DNA from: Mesodorylaimus sp. YZB2_4
Lineage: Eukaryota; Nematoda; Enoplea; Dorylaimida; Dorylaimidae
DNA: 64,000 bases
NCBI GenBank assembly: GCA_030248295.1
Contig: JASANH010000913.1
Coordinates: forward strand, 744,001 to 808,000
Reading direction: 5' to 3'
Below the pieces are notes generated by a model. The model had not been told where the DNA came from. It worked only from the letters and a program-made list of their open reading frames with translations, and searched no databases. This document shows, one piece after another, positions 1 through 11,844 of this stretch. Every line of letters begins with the position of its first letter. The first letter of the stretch is position 1. Made by a program: the position numbers and the translations under genes.

Positions 1-981
1 GCCGATCGAATTTTGTGCTGATATAAGTAAGCTGATTTCTTTGATTTCCTACTTGCCATTCAAAACGTGGCGGTTATTTTGCAGGAGAGAAAGCTTTGCG
101 TAAGAAGCAATTATGCATTCGAACCATGCCTCGGGAATCGGCTGTTGATGCGGTCAGTGACGTCATCTTGCTGGCCAAGCTTAAGAAACCTCCAGCGGGT
201 TATTCATTGGCGGGGTAAGATTTTTAGTGAAGTTTCGTCCTCGCATGGAAATTTATTGGGCATCAGGGCGGGTTCACTTTTGCTATACAAAGTCATGCAT
301 GTAGGCGAGAGTGGACTGCACTGCGTTTCGCATATACTGTACGCATGTTCTCATTTCAGTGATATCGATGGATTGTTGTTGTGCTACAAATACGGCACGA
401 TTCCTGCAACTTTTCCTGGCACTAAATTAGATGGGTCAGCAGGTGTCTATCCAAATTTGCCGTATCCTATTCATCCGCTGGGTCATTCTTCCGCAACTGG
501 TCATCCGGCGGCGTCTACACCGACTGAAGGTGGCTATCAACGTCAAAGCGGACCAGTCGACAGCGCAGGATACAGCACATTGGATCGACAGTACAGTGTA
601 CAGTCCGTCAAACTGGGTGAGTATGCGGGTAGGCAGGTCAGTCTGGACTGTGTAAAAGTGTTGCTGATAAATGAGTGATCTGCTGGTGCTGCTGGGCGAC
701 ACTTTGGTCCGAAATGGGGTTTTGGCCCAAAACGCAGGCTGTTAACGAAAGCAATTCAGCCATGTAACTTTCAGGTATCGAAGGAGTTCCATTTGAATTG
801 AGTCCTCTGCTCACTGGAAGCGATAATCAACGAGTAAGTTCTTTCACAGACTTTCCTATCATCTACAATGCCATCTTCGTTATAGCGCGACTTACCTTAT
901 CTCAAGCAAGCGACACTGGAGCGCTTGGAATCCGAGTTCAGCTATGATTTTAATGTGGAACAAACAGTTCTGGACAACTAA
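1..981 (+). CDS. mvb-12: MVB12-type ESCRT-I subunit, 3' part (5 exons, 5' end outside window)
   Basis: ESCRT-I accessory subunit; the family helps sort ubiquitinated membrane proteins into multivesicular bodies. Exons read 1-26 (partial), 85-214, 360-616, 775-833 and 886-981; every join has GT/AG sites and keeps frame, giving 188 codons before TAA. The second exon has the end of the MABP-like fold (RKKQLCIRTMPRES, then DVILLAKLKKPPAGYSLAG), and the third starts DIDGLLLCYKYG, the family's usual continuation. A Pro/Ser/Gly/Tyr-rich linker follows. The last two exons form the UMA domain: GIEGVPFELSPLL and LESEFSYDFNVEQT, matching the GVPF and acidic-aromatic E.EY.Y.F..E signatures of MVB12A/B. 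The N-terminal MABP half lies upstream. The identification rests on recalled family motifs but has several independent matches. Confidence 0.85.
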
Positions 982-1570
982 ACGATACTCGTCGTCGAGG
1001 TACCTGTCACCTTCGTTGCTTTCGCTTTTGTGAATTGTACTTGAAATTGAACAGAACTCTGTAGGATGTAGTCTTCAATTTGTGTCGGCTTACGCATTCG
1101 TTTGTGTAAATTATTACGGGCCTAGGATCCAATATACTGTGCATGATGACTGGAGTTTCGAGACTCGTGTGCAAATGTTGTGTCTACTGTAGTGTTTCGT
1201 GATGGGATGCCGATCGCATGGGTTTAGTGTTTTAATGGTGCGTGAATGAAGATTTGAAAAGTGGGGAGGGGGAGGGGTGCTATGTGGAAGTTGCGTAGGA
1301 TTGCTCGTTAGATCATAGCGAGGGGGCAGAAGGTGAGCAAGGCGAGGAGCGATAAACACAGATTTTGGACTACAAAATGCGATACAGGGTTTGATGGTTG
1401 ATGCAATCTGACCTGACTTGCATATAATCGGACACTTGAAAATATTTATTACGATACAAGAATTTATTGCCATGATCAGTGGCTGATCGATTTCTAATCG
1501 ATAGTCACGGCATCGATCGATGGATAATTAATCAAGGCATCAATCGATCAATAATCGATCGACCATGATC
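982..1570. other. Intergenic spacer between convergent genes
   Basis: This is the 3' spacer between the MVB12-like gene and the ASPHD-like gene. I see no coding exon. From about 1478 to 1567 it has a dense cluster of ATCGAT/AATCGATC words, a low-complexity tract touching the stop codon of the next gene. A G-rich segment lies at 1260-1290. Confidence 0.6.
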
Positions 1571-4500
1571 TCACCAGTAAACATCTCTCAGCCAAGATGG
1601 GAAAATCGTTTTAAGACAATGGATTTCTTCTTTGGTCAAATCGGGATGCCATAGATCAAGGATCAGGACACATCGATCATTCAATTGGTTTGATAAATAT
1701 CGATGCTTATCGAACCCATAATGAACACTGTGTGTGAATGAATCATCGAAAATGAGCCAATCGGAATCTTTCCATTCGTGAGTGACTCCATCGACGGTAA
1801 GTGTGCAATGGACAGAGTGCGACTGATTTGGTGGAGTCTGCATTGACAAGTGGGTCCGTAAACGAATGTTGGTCGGCCCAACATGAGGCTCGATGCTTGC
1901 GCCAGGCTGGAAAGGGAAGGTAATCACTTTGTGAGCTCAGAATTTCAGCCAGGAAGGGTGACAAATTTACCCAATAAGTTCTACTAATCAGATGCGAGTA
2001 CACTTTATTGTACATGCAGAAAGGGACGATAAGGCTGCTTAGCGTGTAGTAAATCGGACGTCTAGCTCGAGCTTCAGATCACGTGATATTCTGATACGTT
2101 AGCGCACCGCGGCTCGCCAGCGCCATCTCAGGGGCTTCACAGTTTCTACTGTACGTACAGTGGATTCAACTCCACCAAGTTCAGATCCAGTCAAACCAGG
2201 GGGGGAAGGCTGATAACAGCAGCAAAGAAAAGCTGGGTTGATTGCAATAAGACGCTTGGCACAGCGGACACACAACTTAGGGTAGGTAAAAAGAGCCATA
2301 TTTTACACGCGGTGCGTAAAATATAGTTTCAGATAGGGATTCCATTGTGTGTGCTTCATGGAACTAACAGATAGCAGCAGAACAAGTACTCCTAACGCCC
2401 AGACCTACTCGTAGGTTCCTGGCGGCGAAGATGCGATTTAAAAAAAAACTGCGAAGCTTGCGTCGTTGTAATCATTATGATACAGAGACCTGCATGGGAG
2501 AGGTCCGTGGGAGAGACCGTACACACTCTACATCGGTTGTAGTCAATCACTGCTGGCTATGCATCCAGCACAGTCAATCTTGGCTGATCGTTAGACACTC
2601 TCTTCATAGCTTTCCTCTCTAGAATACAATCTTTGTCCACATTTGCACTCAGACATTACCCCTTGCATGAAACTAATGTTTAGCAGCAATCGCTGTGACA
2701 CTTCCAGTCTTCCAGTACTTTTGACCGCCATGAATGCTTTCATTACAGAAAAATTTACGACCAGAAATAACGGAGCAGAAGCCCTGTAATATTAGTGTGG
2801 GTAAAAGTTAGTTTCAGATAAGAGCTCGTCAAAGATAGCCGTATGTACAGCAGCGCAGCAGTGTGCAACAGACATCGGCCCAGGCCAAAGAGGGCACTCT
2901 TTTACAACGCTCCCCAGCGCGCGCGCGCGCGGTGCGCGCAGGCAGTTATTTTGTTAGCCGTGACATTGTAAAATCGAGATTCAGATTCGATGGCGATAAA
3001 TCCCAATGGGTTATCTTTGACGGGAAACCAATAGGAAACTGTTTGTATTTAATAGGTACTATGCCATAAAAGAAGTTGAATTGGTGTCGACTAAAACAGG
3101 GTTACTGTAGTCTCCTGTTCGTGAATATCAGAAAAAAGGATCAGCCGGCTAAGTATTCTGTTTCTTCGAAGGGAGGGCTCAGAGGGAAGGTTTCGGCACT
3201 AACAAGCGGGGTGTGTTTCCAACCTGGAACTTGCTCCATTCGTTTCTTTGTGTATTTTTGCGTGTCTTATCACTTTCTATCTAATCCTAGGCTTGGGCTT
3301 AGTCTGGCGCTTCCTTGTTTGCAGATTTGTCTGACTAAAAAATGCGTGTCTCCGTTAGCCGTGTCTTCTAAAGCGTGCGGGAATTGTAAACACATCCTGC
3401 TCGTTAGTACCGCGTGAGGGAAGGGAGGTTTAGACCACCCTGAGCATGCCCTGCCAACGGCGATGAATCCATTTGAGCCTCGGGGGGGGGGGGGGGGGGG
3501 AGTGTATAAGAACACTCCAACCTCCCCTGTTCCCCTCACCCGCTCTTTATCCCCCCTCTCCCCTCTACCTAGAGCTCTCGATTAGCCTTCTCCCCTCGGA
3601 GTTTAAACGCGAAAGCGTCTTATTCCGTATGTGTAAAGTAAACTTATGCTACATCTTTTACCTATTCGCATCACCGATACTTATCTATATCGATCTAGAA
3701 TCTATTCATATTTTTTAAAAGCCTAAGGATAAGTGGCAAAGCTATTTCTCTCACTAAATCGCTAATCATTCTTCCCACTCAGCTTGGCGGCTCGGCTCAA
3801 CTGGTTTTATGTGATTGTTTTAGGATAAGTTTCGGATAGCGTATAAGATCCTTTTTTGACAAAGGAGAAATTTTTAATCTCTTGTCTTTTATCAATGTTT
3901 GTAGATTTTTGGAAAGGTTAATTTGCTCTTTTAAACAATTACTTTCTCGCCGCCTCAATAGCGGAGCTTACCCTTTTAGAAACAGTTTATATTAAAACTA
4001 ATTAATGACGCAATAAAAACAATCTATTTGATAAAGTATCATCACTTTCATTTTCTAATTTCTACTGCATACCCTATCTAACTAAACGTAGCCTGAATGT
4101 GCTCTTCATCAACACCCGCTCTTACGAAACCGATTTTACAAAGAGACATTGGGCCTTGGCATTTCATGGCCGATGGGCCACTTTTTTCCAGTTAATAACA
4201 CCACCGCCTTCAGGGCGGGGTATTCGGGGAGCAAGCTGTAGCGCTCCCCACTTCTTTACTGGAAAAGTGCTCCGTTCCAGGTATTGTTGTAGTTCGTTAT
4301 CAGATATTCTTTTCGCGAGGCAAGACTAATGCAGTTTTACTATTACAAACTAACGCTAGTAAAGTCTAACAAAGAGCACTGAGCCAAGAGAAGGCTACGA
4401 GGGCAACAAGAGAAGCGGCTAGGCCCAAAACTTTTAAACTTTTAGTCCTCTAGTCTCTTCTGCCCTTTTCCTTCCAAGAAACTGCCCTTTCCTAACGCCT

Positions 4501-7500
4501 CTTCTCCCAGGGGCAGCTTTTTAGCTACGAAAGCTCTATCCTACATGCCGTAGAGCATTCGACTACACAGGTATTGTTCATCCTGGTTCTTCGTGTTGTC
4601 GTTCCTCGTTTTCCTCCTCCATCCTTTTTCGCCTCCTGTTTTTTCTATCGCGTGTTCCAAGTTTCCCTCCTCAACTTCTACGAGATTTCTTCTTCGGTTC
4701 CACGTCGGATAGCGATTGTTATCACTATTTCCTCACGCATTCGCAAGTCCCATCCCGCGTTCTTCCCTAACCCTCCATCGTTTTCTCCTCTCGATCTCTT
4801 TCAAATTTCCTTGAGAAAACAAAATCCTTCTTTTCTCCATTCAAGAAGTTTTTGCTTGGATGCCTTATGGGTTTTTGTTTTTTTTTATAAGTTCGCTTAG
4901 GCTTTTGATGTTATTTATGACGTTCTTCCTTGAATTTGAATGACGGATTGTATGAAGATTTTGAGATTATTAGTAGGTTAAAGTTTTTTGGTCATCGTTT
5001 TTCAACCGGTTTACCTTTCTTTACTTGTTATTTTCTCCTTTATTTGCTTGTTTTTGCCTCTTCTTTCAGGGTTTTGTCCTTTAAAATTTTGGTCAATAAA
5101 CTTTCTCGGCTGGATGGTTCTTATTCACTTAGTCGAATTACGATTTCCCCTCTTTTAGCCTCTTACACTTTTTAGTTTCAACAGTTGGGTGTTTAATTTT
5201 ATTAGACATTAATCGTAACTCACCGGGTTCATTTCTTTACCTCCTTTTTCTTTTTCTTTCATTCTCTTTATGAGTCAAAGTGAGAATTAAATATTTCACC
5301 GCATCCGCTGGATGTGAGCGAAAGCATAACTTCTTCTTTTTCTCTTATATCCATTTCAGGTTTTTTCTTGGGGGCATGGCTGTCCAGCACTGAAAAAAGC
5401 ACGCCGCCATCTTGGTTGCTTCGTTTCCAGCTTGTAAAGGATACTTTTGCTTGTGTGTTTTTCCGTCAGTATTAGTTTGGCATTTTCTGTGACAGTGGGG
5501 TAACTTTCGCCTGGACTTGTTGGCGGAAATAGAACTATTATTTCACGACATGGTTTTCTCGATTGCGGCCAGCAAGAGCTACCCCGGTTGACCAGGGTCA
5601 AGAAGAGACTCGAGGATTAGCTTTAAATACTGCCTTAACATAAGCCACCTTCGTATCGGCAGCTCTCCCGAGGGTTCTCTTGGTGTTCAATACACAACCT
5701 AGATTCGCCATTTACGCTGGAGCGAAGAAGGAACCCTCGTCAGACAGTTGAGGAGGAAAACTTGTCGACACGCGATAGAAAAAACAGGAGGCGAACAAGG
5801 AAGGAGCAAAAACGATCTTTGAAATGGCACGACAAGCAAGGATTTTTGCTTTTCTTCAAGGAAATTTCGAACGAGACGATCCGGAAGCAAACGATGGAGG
5901 CATTATCGGGTCAAGACCGCCGTTCGGATCTTCCCGATGCGACGCCAATAGTGATAACAATTCGCTATCCGCGTGGACCGAAGAAGAAAATCCTCGTCAG
6001 ACAGTTGAGGAGGGAAACTTGTCGAACCACGCGATAGAAAAAACAGGAGGCGAAACAAGGATGGAGGAGGAAACCACGAGGAACGACAACACCGAAGAAC
6101 CAGGTCATGAACAATACCTGTTAGTAGTTCGAATGCTCTTACGGCATGCTAGGACTAGAGCCTTTTCGTAGCTCAAAATAGCCCTGCCCCCTGGCGAGAA
6201 GAGGCGTTAGGAAACGGCGCAGTTTCTTGGAAGTCTCTTGGAAAATAGCCCTGCCCCCCGGCAGAAGAGACTAGAGGACTAAAAGTTTAAAAGTTCTTGG
6301 GCCTAGCCGCTTCTTCTTGTTGCCCTCGTAGCCTTTCTGCTTGGCTCAGTGCTCTTTGTTAGACTTTACTAGCGTTAGTTTGTAATAGTAAAACTGCATT
6401 AGTCTTGCCTCGTCGTCAAAAGAATATCCTGATAACGCAACTGCACCAACAATACCTGCGCAACGGCAGCACCTTTTTCCAGTCAACAGAAGTGGGGAGC
6501 CGTCTTATCAGCTTGCTTCCCCGAATACCCCGCCCTGTAAGGCGGTGGTGTTATTAACTGGAAAAAAGTGCGCCCATTGCGGCCATGAAATGCCAAGGCC
6601 CAATGTGCTCTTTGTCAAAATCGGCTTTCGTTAGAGAGCGGGTGTTGATGAAGAGCACATTACAGGCTACGTTTAGTTAGATAGGGTATGCAGTAGAAAT
6701 CTAGAAAATGAAAGTGATGATACTTTATCAAATAGATTGTTTTTATTGCGTCATTAATTAGTTTTAATATAAACTGTTTCTAAAAGGGTAAGCTCCGCTA
6801 TTGAGGCGGCCAGAGAAAGTAATTGTTTAAAAGAGCAAATTAACCTTTCCAAAAATCTACAAACATTGATAAAAGACAAGAGATTAAAAATTTCTCCTTT
6901 GTCAAAAAAGGATCTTATACGCTATCCGAAACTTATCCTAAAACAATCACATAAAACCAGTTGAGCCGAGCCCGCCAAGCTGAGTGGGGAAGAATGATTA
7001 GCGATTTAGTGAGAGAAATAGCTTTGCCACTTATCCTTACGGCTTTTAAAAAATATGAATAGATTCTAGATCGTATATAGATAAGTATCGGTGATGCGAA
7101 TTAGCTCGTAAAAGATGTAGCATAAGTTTACTTTACACATACGGACATACAGACACGCTTTTCGCGCTTTAAACTCCGTTAGGGGATGATAGGTACCTAA
7201 TTACACCGCGAGCGGGCCAGTACTTCTAGGTTAGAGGGGAGAGGGGGCCTGTACTTTAAAGAGTCACCGGGTGCTAGTCGGGATAATACACAGGGGCAGG
7301 CCTCTGTAGTGCTATGTTATACTACTGGGGGTCTGAGGGGCAGAGCCCACCAGGGCCGAAATTGAGGGCCACGTCATATTGGGCCAAGGTAGCTGGTCTT
7401 TTCGAGACTAAGGCACACGAATTGTCCTTCCAGCTATTTGTTCAGTTTCTTCCCCGTCTGTCAGTTGGCCTGAGCCACCCGTCGCCGCAGGTGATGAATT

Positions 7501-8465
7501 CATTTACGTGACCCAGACATACGAGAAAGGAAATAACTGGGTTTTTGGGGTCCGCTAGCTCGGACGGTAGAGCGGCGGAACTCAAATCGAATAGCGCCTG
7601 CGCTGACGAGATCAATTTTAAGTGGCGCAATGCTCTTTCGAAAATTTGCGGAGATGTCTGCTAGAAGCGGGGAAGTGCACGGCTAACAGAAATAAACAAC
7701 AGAAAACGTTGGGGGGGCCAAGTAAAAGAGGGCCTGAAAGAGATTCAAAAATCCCTAAAAGACAATGTTACACAACCAGTCATGATCCTGTACGGCACGC
7801 CCAGATAAGAGGAAGATAAACTGTACGTCCTTGCGGTCTAATGCCTTCCAGACCTTAAAACTTACCTTTAAAACGGAGAAAAATGCATTCCCGAAAACGC
7901 ATCCATCCATCAGACCATCAACCCTTTTCAAGATTTCCGTCACTTTACAATCTAAAGTCGATGAAACCCAATCGCCTTGATTCAAAAACGAATGAGTTGT
8001 CCAATTATTCTCCGAATCATTCGATGAAAATGTTTCGATTTTTTTATATTCGTCAAGCAAATGCCGCCAATGATCGACTTTTAACGAGTTCATCGAAAGA
8101 GCAATATTCGAGGAGAATTCTCGCCAAGACCAAATCGGTTGCCGTCTGAGATTTTTCATGAAGAAAATGTAAGATTCATCACTTTTTACAGGAAAAAGTA
8201 AAGATTCGTGGATTCGAGATAAAGCAGGGCTCGGATTTTGTCCGTAATGCTCATGAAAAAGGGTCAAAGCACGTTGCCGTGTTTCATTAGCGTGGTGACA
8301 ACGAACACAATCCATTTTTGGGCAAAAGACAATTTTTGATGACGATTCGAGGCTGGATGGCGGATGGGTGGAAAAGAATGAAATCAACTTTGAAATCAGA
8401 TAAATAAACACAAATGAAATGATCGAAACAATGATCACAAACGGGGTGTCTAATGCGATATCCAT
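1571..8465 (-). CDS. Aspartyl/asparaginyl beta-hydroxylase domain protein (ASPHD1/2-like), 2 exons
   Basis: Predicted type II membrane protein with a C-terminal 2-oxoglutarate/Fe(II) aspartyl/asparaginyl hydroxylase fold. Exon 1 runs 8465 down to 7866 (200 codons) and exon 2 from 1906 down to 1571 (111 codons plus TGA). The join is phase 0: exon 1 ends FFSVLK before GTAAGT, and exon 2 opens PGASIEPHVGPTNIRLRTHL after TTCCAG, rebuilding the family's core. Residues 8-31 are a hydrophobic signal-anchor, followed by a Cys pair (CPKMDCVRC). In exon 2, His in EPHVG and His in DDSFTHSVHYG fit the two iron-binding histidines, and nearby arginines fit oxoglutarate binding. The usual HxD Asp is not expected in this family. 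ATG at 8465 is the first real Met; an upstream TTG is not needed. The 311 aa length is near ASPHD2 (about 370). Its substrate is unknown. Confidence 0.82.
2016..3480. other. ASPHD intron, part outside the foldback element
   Basis: Single-copy-looking intronic DNA with a GCGCGC run at about 2920-2940 and a poly-G run at 3481-3500. The short ORFs here lack codon or family support. I see no further exon, because the ASPHD frame is complete without one. Confidence 0.4.
3543..7262. mobile_element. Giant foldback (long inverted-repeat) element in the ASPHD intron
   Basis: About 3.7 kb bounded by two long inverted arms, roughly 3543-4850 and 5820-7262. Matching landmarks include ACTTATGCTACATCTTTTAC at about 3641 and its complement near 7110; the CACCACCGCCTTCAGGGCGGG region at 4200-4220 and its complement near 6530; and GATAGCGATTGTTATCACTA at about 4708 and its complement near 5948-5968. 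The arms differ by scattered substitutions and small indels. The centre (about 4850-5820) is T-rich. No transposase reading frame is recognisable. Outer ends share CCCCTCTCCCCTCTA/TAGAGGGGAGAGGGG. Class is unknown; the structure fits a Foldback-type or non-autonomous DNA transposon. Confidence 0.75.
5700..6060 (+). repeat. Direct duplication inside the foldback element
   Basis: The stretch at about 5725-5810 recurs at about 5980-6065. Both carry CCTCGTCAGACAGTTGAGGA followed by ACTTGTCGA, ACGCGATAGAAAAAACAGGA and GGCGAAC/GGCGAAA. Only one inverted partner (about 4590-4700) is seen in the left arm, so the duplication is confined to the right arm. An open frame of 115 codons at 5824-6171 crosses it; it is Glu/Arg/Asn-rich and resembles nothing I recognise. 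Confidence 0.65.
7551..7625 (+). repeat. tRNA-like fragment, probably a SINE head
   Basis: GGGGTCCGCTAGCTCGGACG followed by GTAGAGCGGCGGAACTC resembles a tRNA acceptor and D-arm (A-box) followed by an anticodon stem, but no B-box GGTTCGAATCC lies at the proper distance. It is better read as a tRNA-derived repeat fragment in the ASPHD intron than a functional tRNA gene. Confidence 0.35.
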
Positions 8466-8521
8466 CCTAGGACCCAATCGCTATCGATCCAATCATACAT
8501 GGGAATGTATACATACTGTAT

Positions 8522-8544
8522 CCCCCCCCCCCCCCCCCCCCCCC
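8522..8544. repeat. Poly-C run
   Basis: A homopolymer of about 23 C just upstream of the ASPHD start codon. Its exact length is likely unreliable. Confidence 0.8.
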
Positions 8545-10675
8545 ACTGCCGCCTCATAGCAGACAAGGTAACCAGGCGGGGGCACCTATGTGGCTTAACC
8601 AAGCAAATAAATAAAAAAACTCCAAATTATGTGCTACTTACAAAGTAGCAGTCTTTCTTGCCAACAAATTTCAAATTTGTTCGACCTCCCGCTCTTGCTG
8701 AGGCTGCTTATATCAGCTGGGTAAGCCATGTGGTGGACGCTGCGTAACCAGTCATCGCAGAAGTAAAGTAAAAACAACTTCAGAAAATCCGCTGGAAATA
8801 TTTATAGAATATTTTGGTGCTATCACTTTGCAAAAAATTCCTCTAAGAAAGCGCGCGAACTTCAAATTTAAGTTTGGAAATATTGACTTTAATTTCGCTT
8901 AATCTGAACGAAATGGGCTTCGCAATTTTTTTCGGATTGGCTTTACAAACGTTTTTAATTTCGCATCCCCGCCCTTTTTGTTGGAGTTACGGGAAAGTGA
9001 GAGCACTGCGGTAGCCAACCAGGCCCAATCTTTTTTTTGAGGTAATTTTTGAACAGTGCGCAAAAAAGCATGGAGTTCGATCAGTATTCCCAGGCATAGC
9101 ATCTGTGCACTTTTCTACATAATATTTCCTTCTTGGAACTAGGCGAGTGATCACAACTATCTTCCCCGCTTTCGTTGCGGTTGAAAACAGCTGCTTGTCG
9201 GAAGGATCCTCCCCAGGGCATATACTGGGGAAAATGCAGCATCTAGCCAGAATAACTTTCTTCAATTACAATGTTGCCTCTTTTAGACGCACTTTGCCTG
9301 TGCTTCAGCGTCTAGTCTCCGTCAGCACGAAGACATTTTTCAAACGACTGCAAAAAGGCTACATTTGAGAGACATTCGCGAACCTCAAAGGAAAAATTGA
9401 CTGGAGTTTTCAAAAATTGTGGCTGTGAAATGCTGTTGAAGTAGAAAAATTAAGGCTTGCAAAACGATCAAACATGGCGAGGTCCATAGTCGGTTTCTTT
9501 AGCTAGAAAATTAAAATCTAGATTAATTCCAGAAGAGACACGCAAGTAAGGTAGAGAAAACATAAGATCAAAATTCAAATTTCGCGCCATTCATGAATAG
9601 CGTAGCCTGATTTGGCATATCACCTACTGTTTCGTGGACAGTAGAATTCATTGACTCCACAAATTTTTTATCTGTCGTTGATTATCTTATCCATAAAAGC
9701 AAGGATTTATCTTAACAGAAACTACTAGTTATCTAAAAAATATCCTCAGAATATACAGTTGGGCTTGCGAACTAAAAATTGTCAATTCATGGCATACTTT
9801 TGACCAACTTTCGTGCTAATTTTATTCCTTAAGATCGATTACGCTGTTAAATCCCGAAGAAACTGAAAACAAATAGTTTCCACCTGTTTTTTTCACTATT
9901 GTTACTGAAAATCGTAGCGGTTACAGTACTCTGTTATCCTGCGCATCACAGGCAAAAGCGCGCGAAGTGAGTGCAATTCAACTTTCTCCCAAAAAATCGC
10001 TTTTCGCATCTTTTAAAATATTAATACGGATCTGAGCAAAATAAAGTATGCCTAGCTTATTTCACATGTGGACTGCATATCACAGCACTCCACCTTCTTC
10101 GAGGTTACTCCCATGCTAGTATAGCTTCAAGCTTTTACATGCAAGAAAGCAATGATCTCAGCCTTTAAAGGAAACGATAATTAAAGTGGGAAAATAGCAT
10201 TTTAATAAAACATTTCTTACACTTGGCACGTGCACAGTTTTTGATCCAAAGCGCTTTGCTTGGAGTATGTACTGCTTTTAGCGTGAAATTCAAATTTCAC
10301 GCCGCGCGAGGCTTGTGGAGTTCTCTGTCTTTTGAACCTGTACTTTTGAATTGGCGAGTCTAGTTTGTAAGATAGTGTGTGTCTGTGGTGTCAGTCCCTC
10401 AAGAGTTAGTTGCTGCGGCTGTACTGTTGAAGCAGGCGTTGCAGAGCCACATTAACTACCTGTACTTTTTCATAAACTAATTCACTCACATGCCATAAAC
10501 GGACACGAACTGTTGGACTTAAAGAATTATCACAAGATAAATACAAGAGATTTCCATGCAATCTGACGAGAAAATTCTAAAGTAGAATAGGCCTTCAAAT
10601 TTCAGACCTACCCACAAAATACAACATTTCGCAATTTATAATTACATCCAATCCATATCTAACAGTGCAACTTTT
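8545..10675. other. Intergenic, no gene recognised
   Basis: Between the ASPHD 5' end and the chemoreceptor 3' end. Short ORFs (for example 8987-9265 minus and 9147-9368 plus) have no family resemblance. The segment has two copies of the AAATTCAAATTTCRCGCC word (about 9574 and 10289). Nothing else can be supported. Confidence 0.5.
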
Positions 10676-11581
10676 TCATCGATTGACGCCACCCAACGGC
10701 ACAACAGCATTTTTGTTAAAATGTCGTAGAAAAATATTTATAAAAGCGGCCTTAAAAGGTCGATTCAAGCAGAGATAAACAGTCAGGGGCGAGCAGCAAC
10801 TAATTAAGGAAAATATTGAACTGACTGGAGCCAATTTGACATTGACATCTAATGAGAAGTAAGACAAAGCGACAGTGGCGATGGCTGTGCCAGCATTGCA
10901 CACTAGATATATGGAAGACAGACATAACATTGACATGAACACGTCCAAATCCATGTGACGCCTCCATTCGTTTCGACGCGCTTCACCAAAAAATTTTATC
11001 TTCTTATAGTAATATAGTATTTTTATCGCGGTTACAGAGAAGATAATAAAAGTCAGTGCACTAATCGTATTATATTCGACAGATGTATAAAAAATAAAAC
11101 TTTCGTTAAAACTAGTAGCATATGTACAAACTGGCAAATATATATTTCGATATAAATTTATGAATGCTATTGGAAATTTAAAAAAACAGTAGCCCCATGA
11201 AATTATATTTAATATTATAGCATATTTTATATGACTTTTAGATCTGTGGAAGTTTGGATAAAATATGCACAAAAATCGATCGATCGACATGGCAAATGTA
11301 AACGTTTTAAAACCGATACCCATAAATAAGAGAGGATATTGCTTTAAAATACAATGAAACTTATCGGATACTTCAGGATTTCCAAAAACATGCGCTGAAT
11401 ATCTTTTCAAACCAGTGGCAAAATATGTTAGCGAAAAAATAATTTTTGCAGCACTATGAGACAATAAGACTACTTGACTTTTATTATAAAGAGACTTTGT
11501 GGAAAGAATTGTGAAAACCACTAAAAAATTTGTGAGGGCAGCGAATGGTGAGATAGTGATCCAGCATAAATGATTGGGTGC
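10676..11581 (-). CDS. Seven-transmembrane receptor, Srsx-like chemoreceptor (main exon; 5' exon not found)
   Basis: A rhodopsin-like receptor exon, probably a nematode Srsx-type chemosensory receptor. The exon opens after an acceptor (CCTAACAG) at 11582 and reads in phase 0 as APNHLCWITISPFAALTNFL and on, so TM1 is partly here. About 300 codons follow with seven hydrophobic segments. After TM3 comes SIDRFLCIFYP, the Srsx version of the DRY motif, and TM7 ends LTVYLCLNRPFKAAF. No ATG lies at the exon start; a first coding exon with the extreme N-terminus must lie above 11582, and I could not identify it. The C-terminal tail is short and basic. The ligand is unknown. Another rhodopsin-family branch is possible. 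Confidence 0.72.
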   Translation of the reverse strand, partial: APNHLCWITISPFAALTNFLVVFTILSTKSLYNKSQVVLLSHSAAKIIFSLTYFATGLKRYSAHVFGNPEVSDKFHCILKQYPLLFMGIGFKTFTFAMSIDRFLCIFYPNFHRSKSHIKYAIILNIISWGYCFFKFPIAFINLYRNIYLPVCTYATSFNESFIFYTSVEYNTISALTFIIFSVTAIKILYYYKKIKFFGEARRNEWRRHMDLDVFMSMLCLSSIYLVCNAGTAIATVALSYFSLDVNVKLAPVSSIFSLISCCSPLTVYLCLNRPFKAAFINIFLRHFNKNAVVPLGGVNR

Positions 11582-11600
11582 CTGTTAGGAAAGAATGATC

Positions 11601-11660
11601 AGAGAGAGATTTTTTAGAAAAGTGGAATTCAGAGAGAGATTTTTTAGAAAAGTGGAATTC
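11601..11660. repeat. Exact 30-bp tandem duplication
   Basis: AGAGAGAGATTTTTTAGAAA plus AGTGGAATTC occurs twice head to tail (11601-11630 and 11631-11660) with no mismatch, about 20 bp upstream of the chemoreceptor exon acceptor, so inside that gene's 5' intron. Perfect identity implies a recent event. Confidence 0.9.
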
Positions 11661-11844
11661 ATATTGTTGAAGAATTTTTAAAAATTTTCACAGATTTTGC
11701 TTTTTTAAAATGATTTTGAAGTTTATAAATTCAAAAAAAGAGAAGAAAAAATCTTGGCGACACAAAATCAACCTGATTGGAATAAACTTTAACCGTTTTT
11801 GACTGGAAACCCGGCAGAGCTCGAGCTGGAATGAATAAGGGGGT

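Noticed and set aside
67-678. 203-codon ORF as a single intact gene
   Set aside because: Its first half is in the wrong frame for the exon at 85-214; splicing with 85-214, 360-616, 775-833 and 886-981 rebuilds MVB12 motifs continuously.
1681-2015. Alternative minus ORFs beside ASPHD exon 2
   Set aside because: Out-of-frame shadows of the conserved hydroxylase exon.
7551-7625. Possible functional tRNA
   Set aside because: The A-box-like half is good, but no B-box follows at tRNA distance.
7755-7865. Continuation of the ASPHD exon 1 frame past FFSVLK
   Set aside because: A perfect GTAAGT donor follows AAG, and the downstream exon at 1906 restores the conserved domain in phase, so the continuation is intron readthrough.
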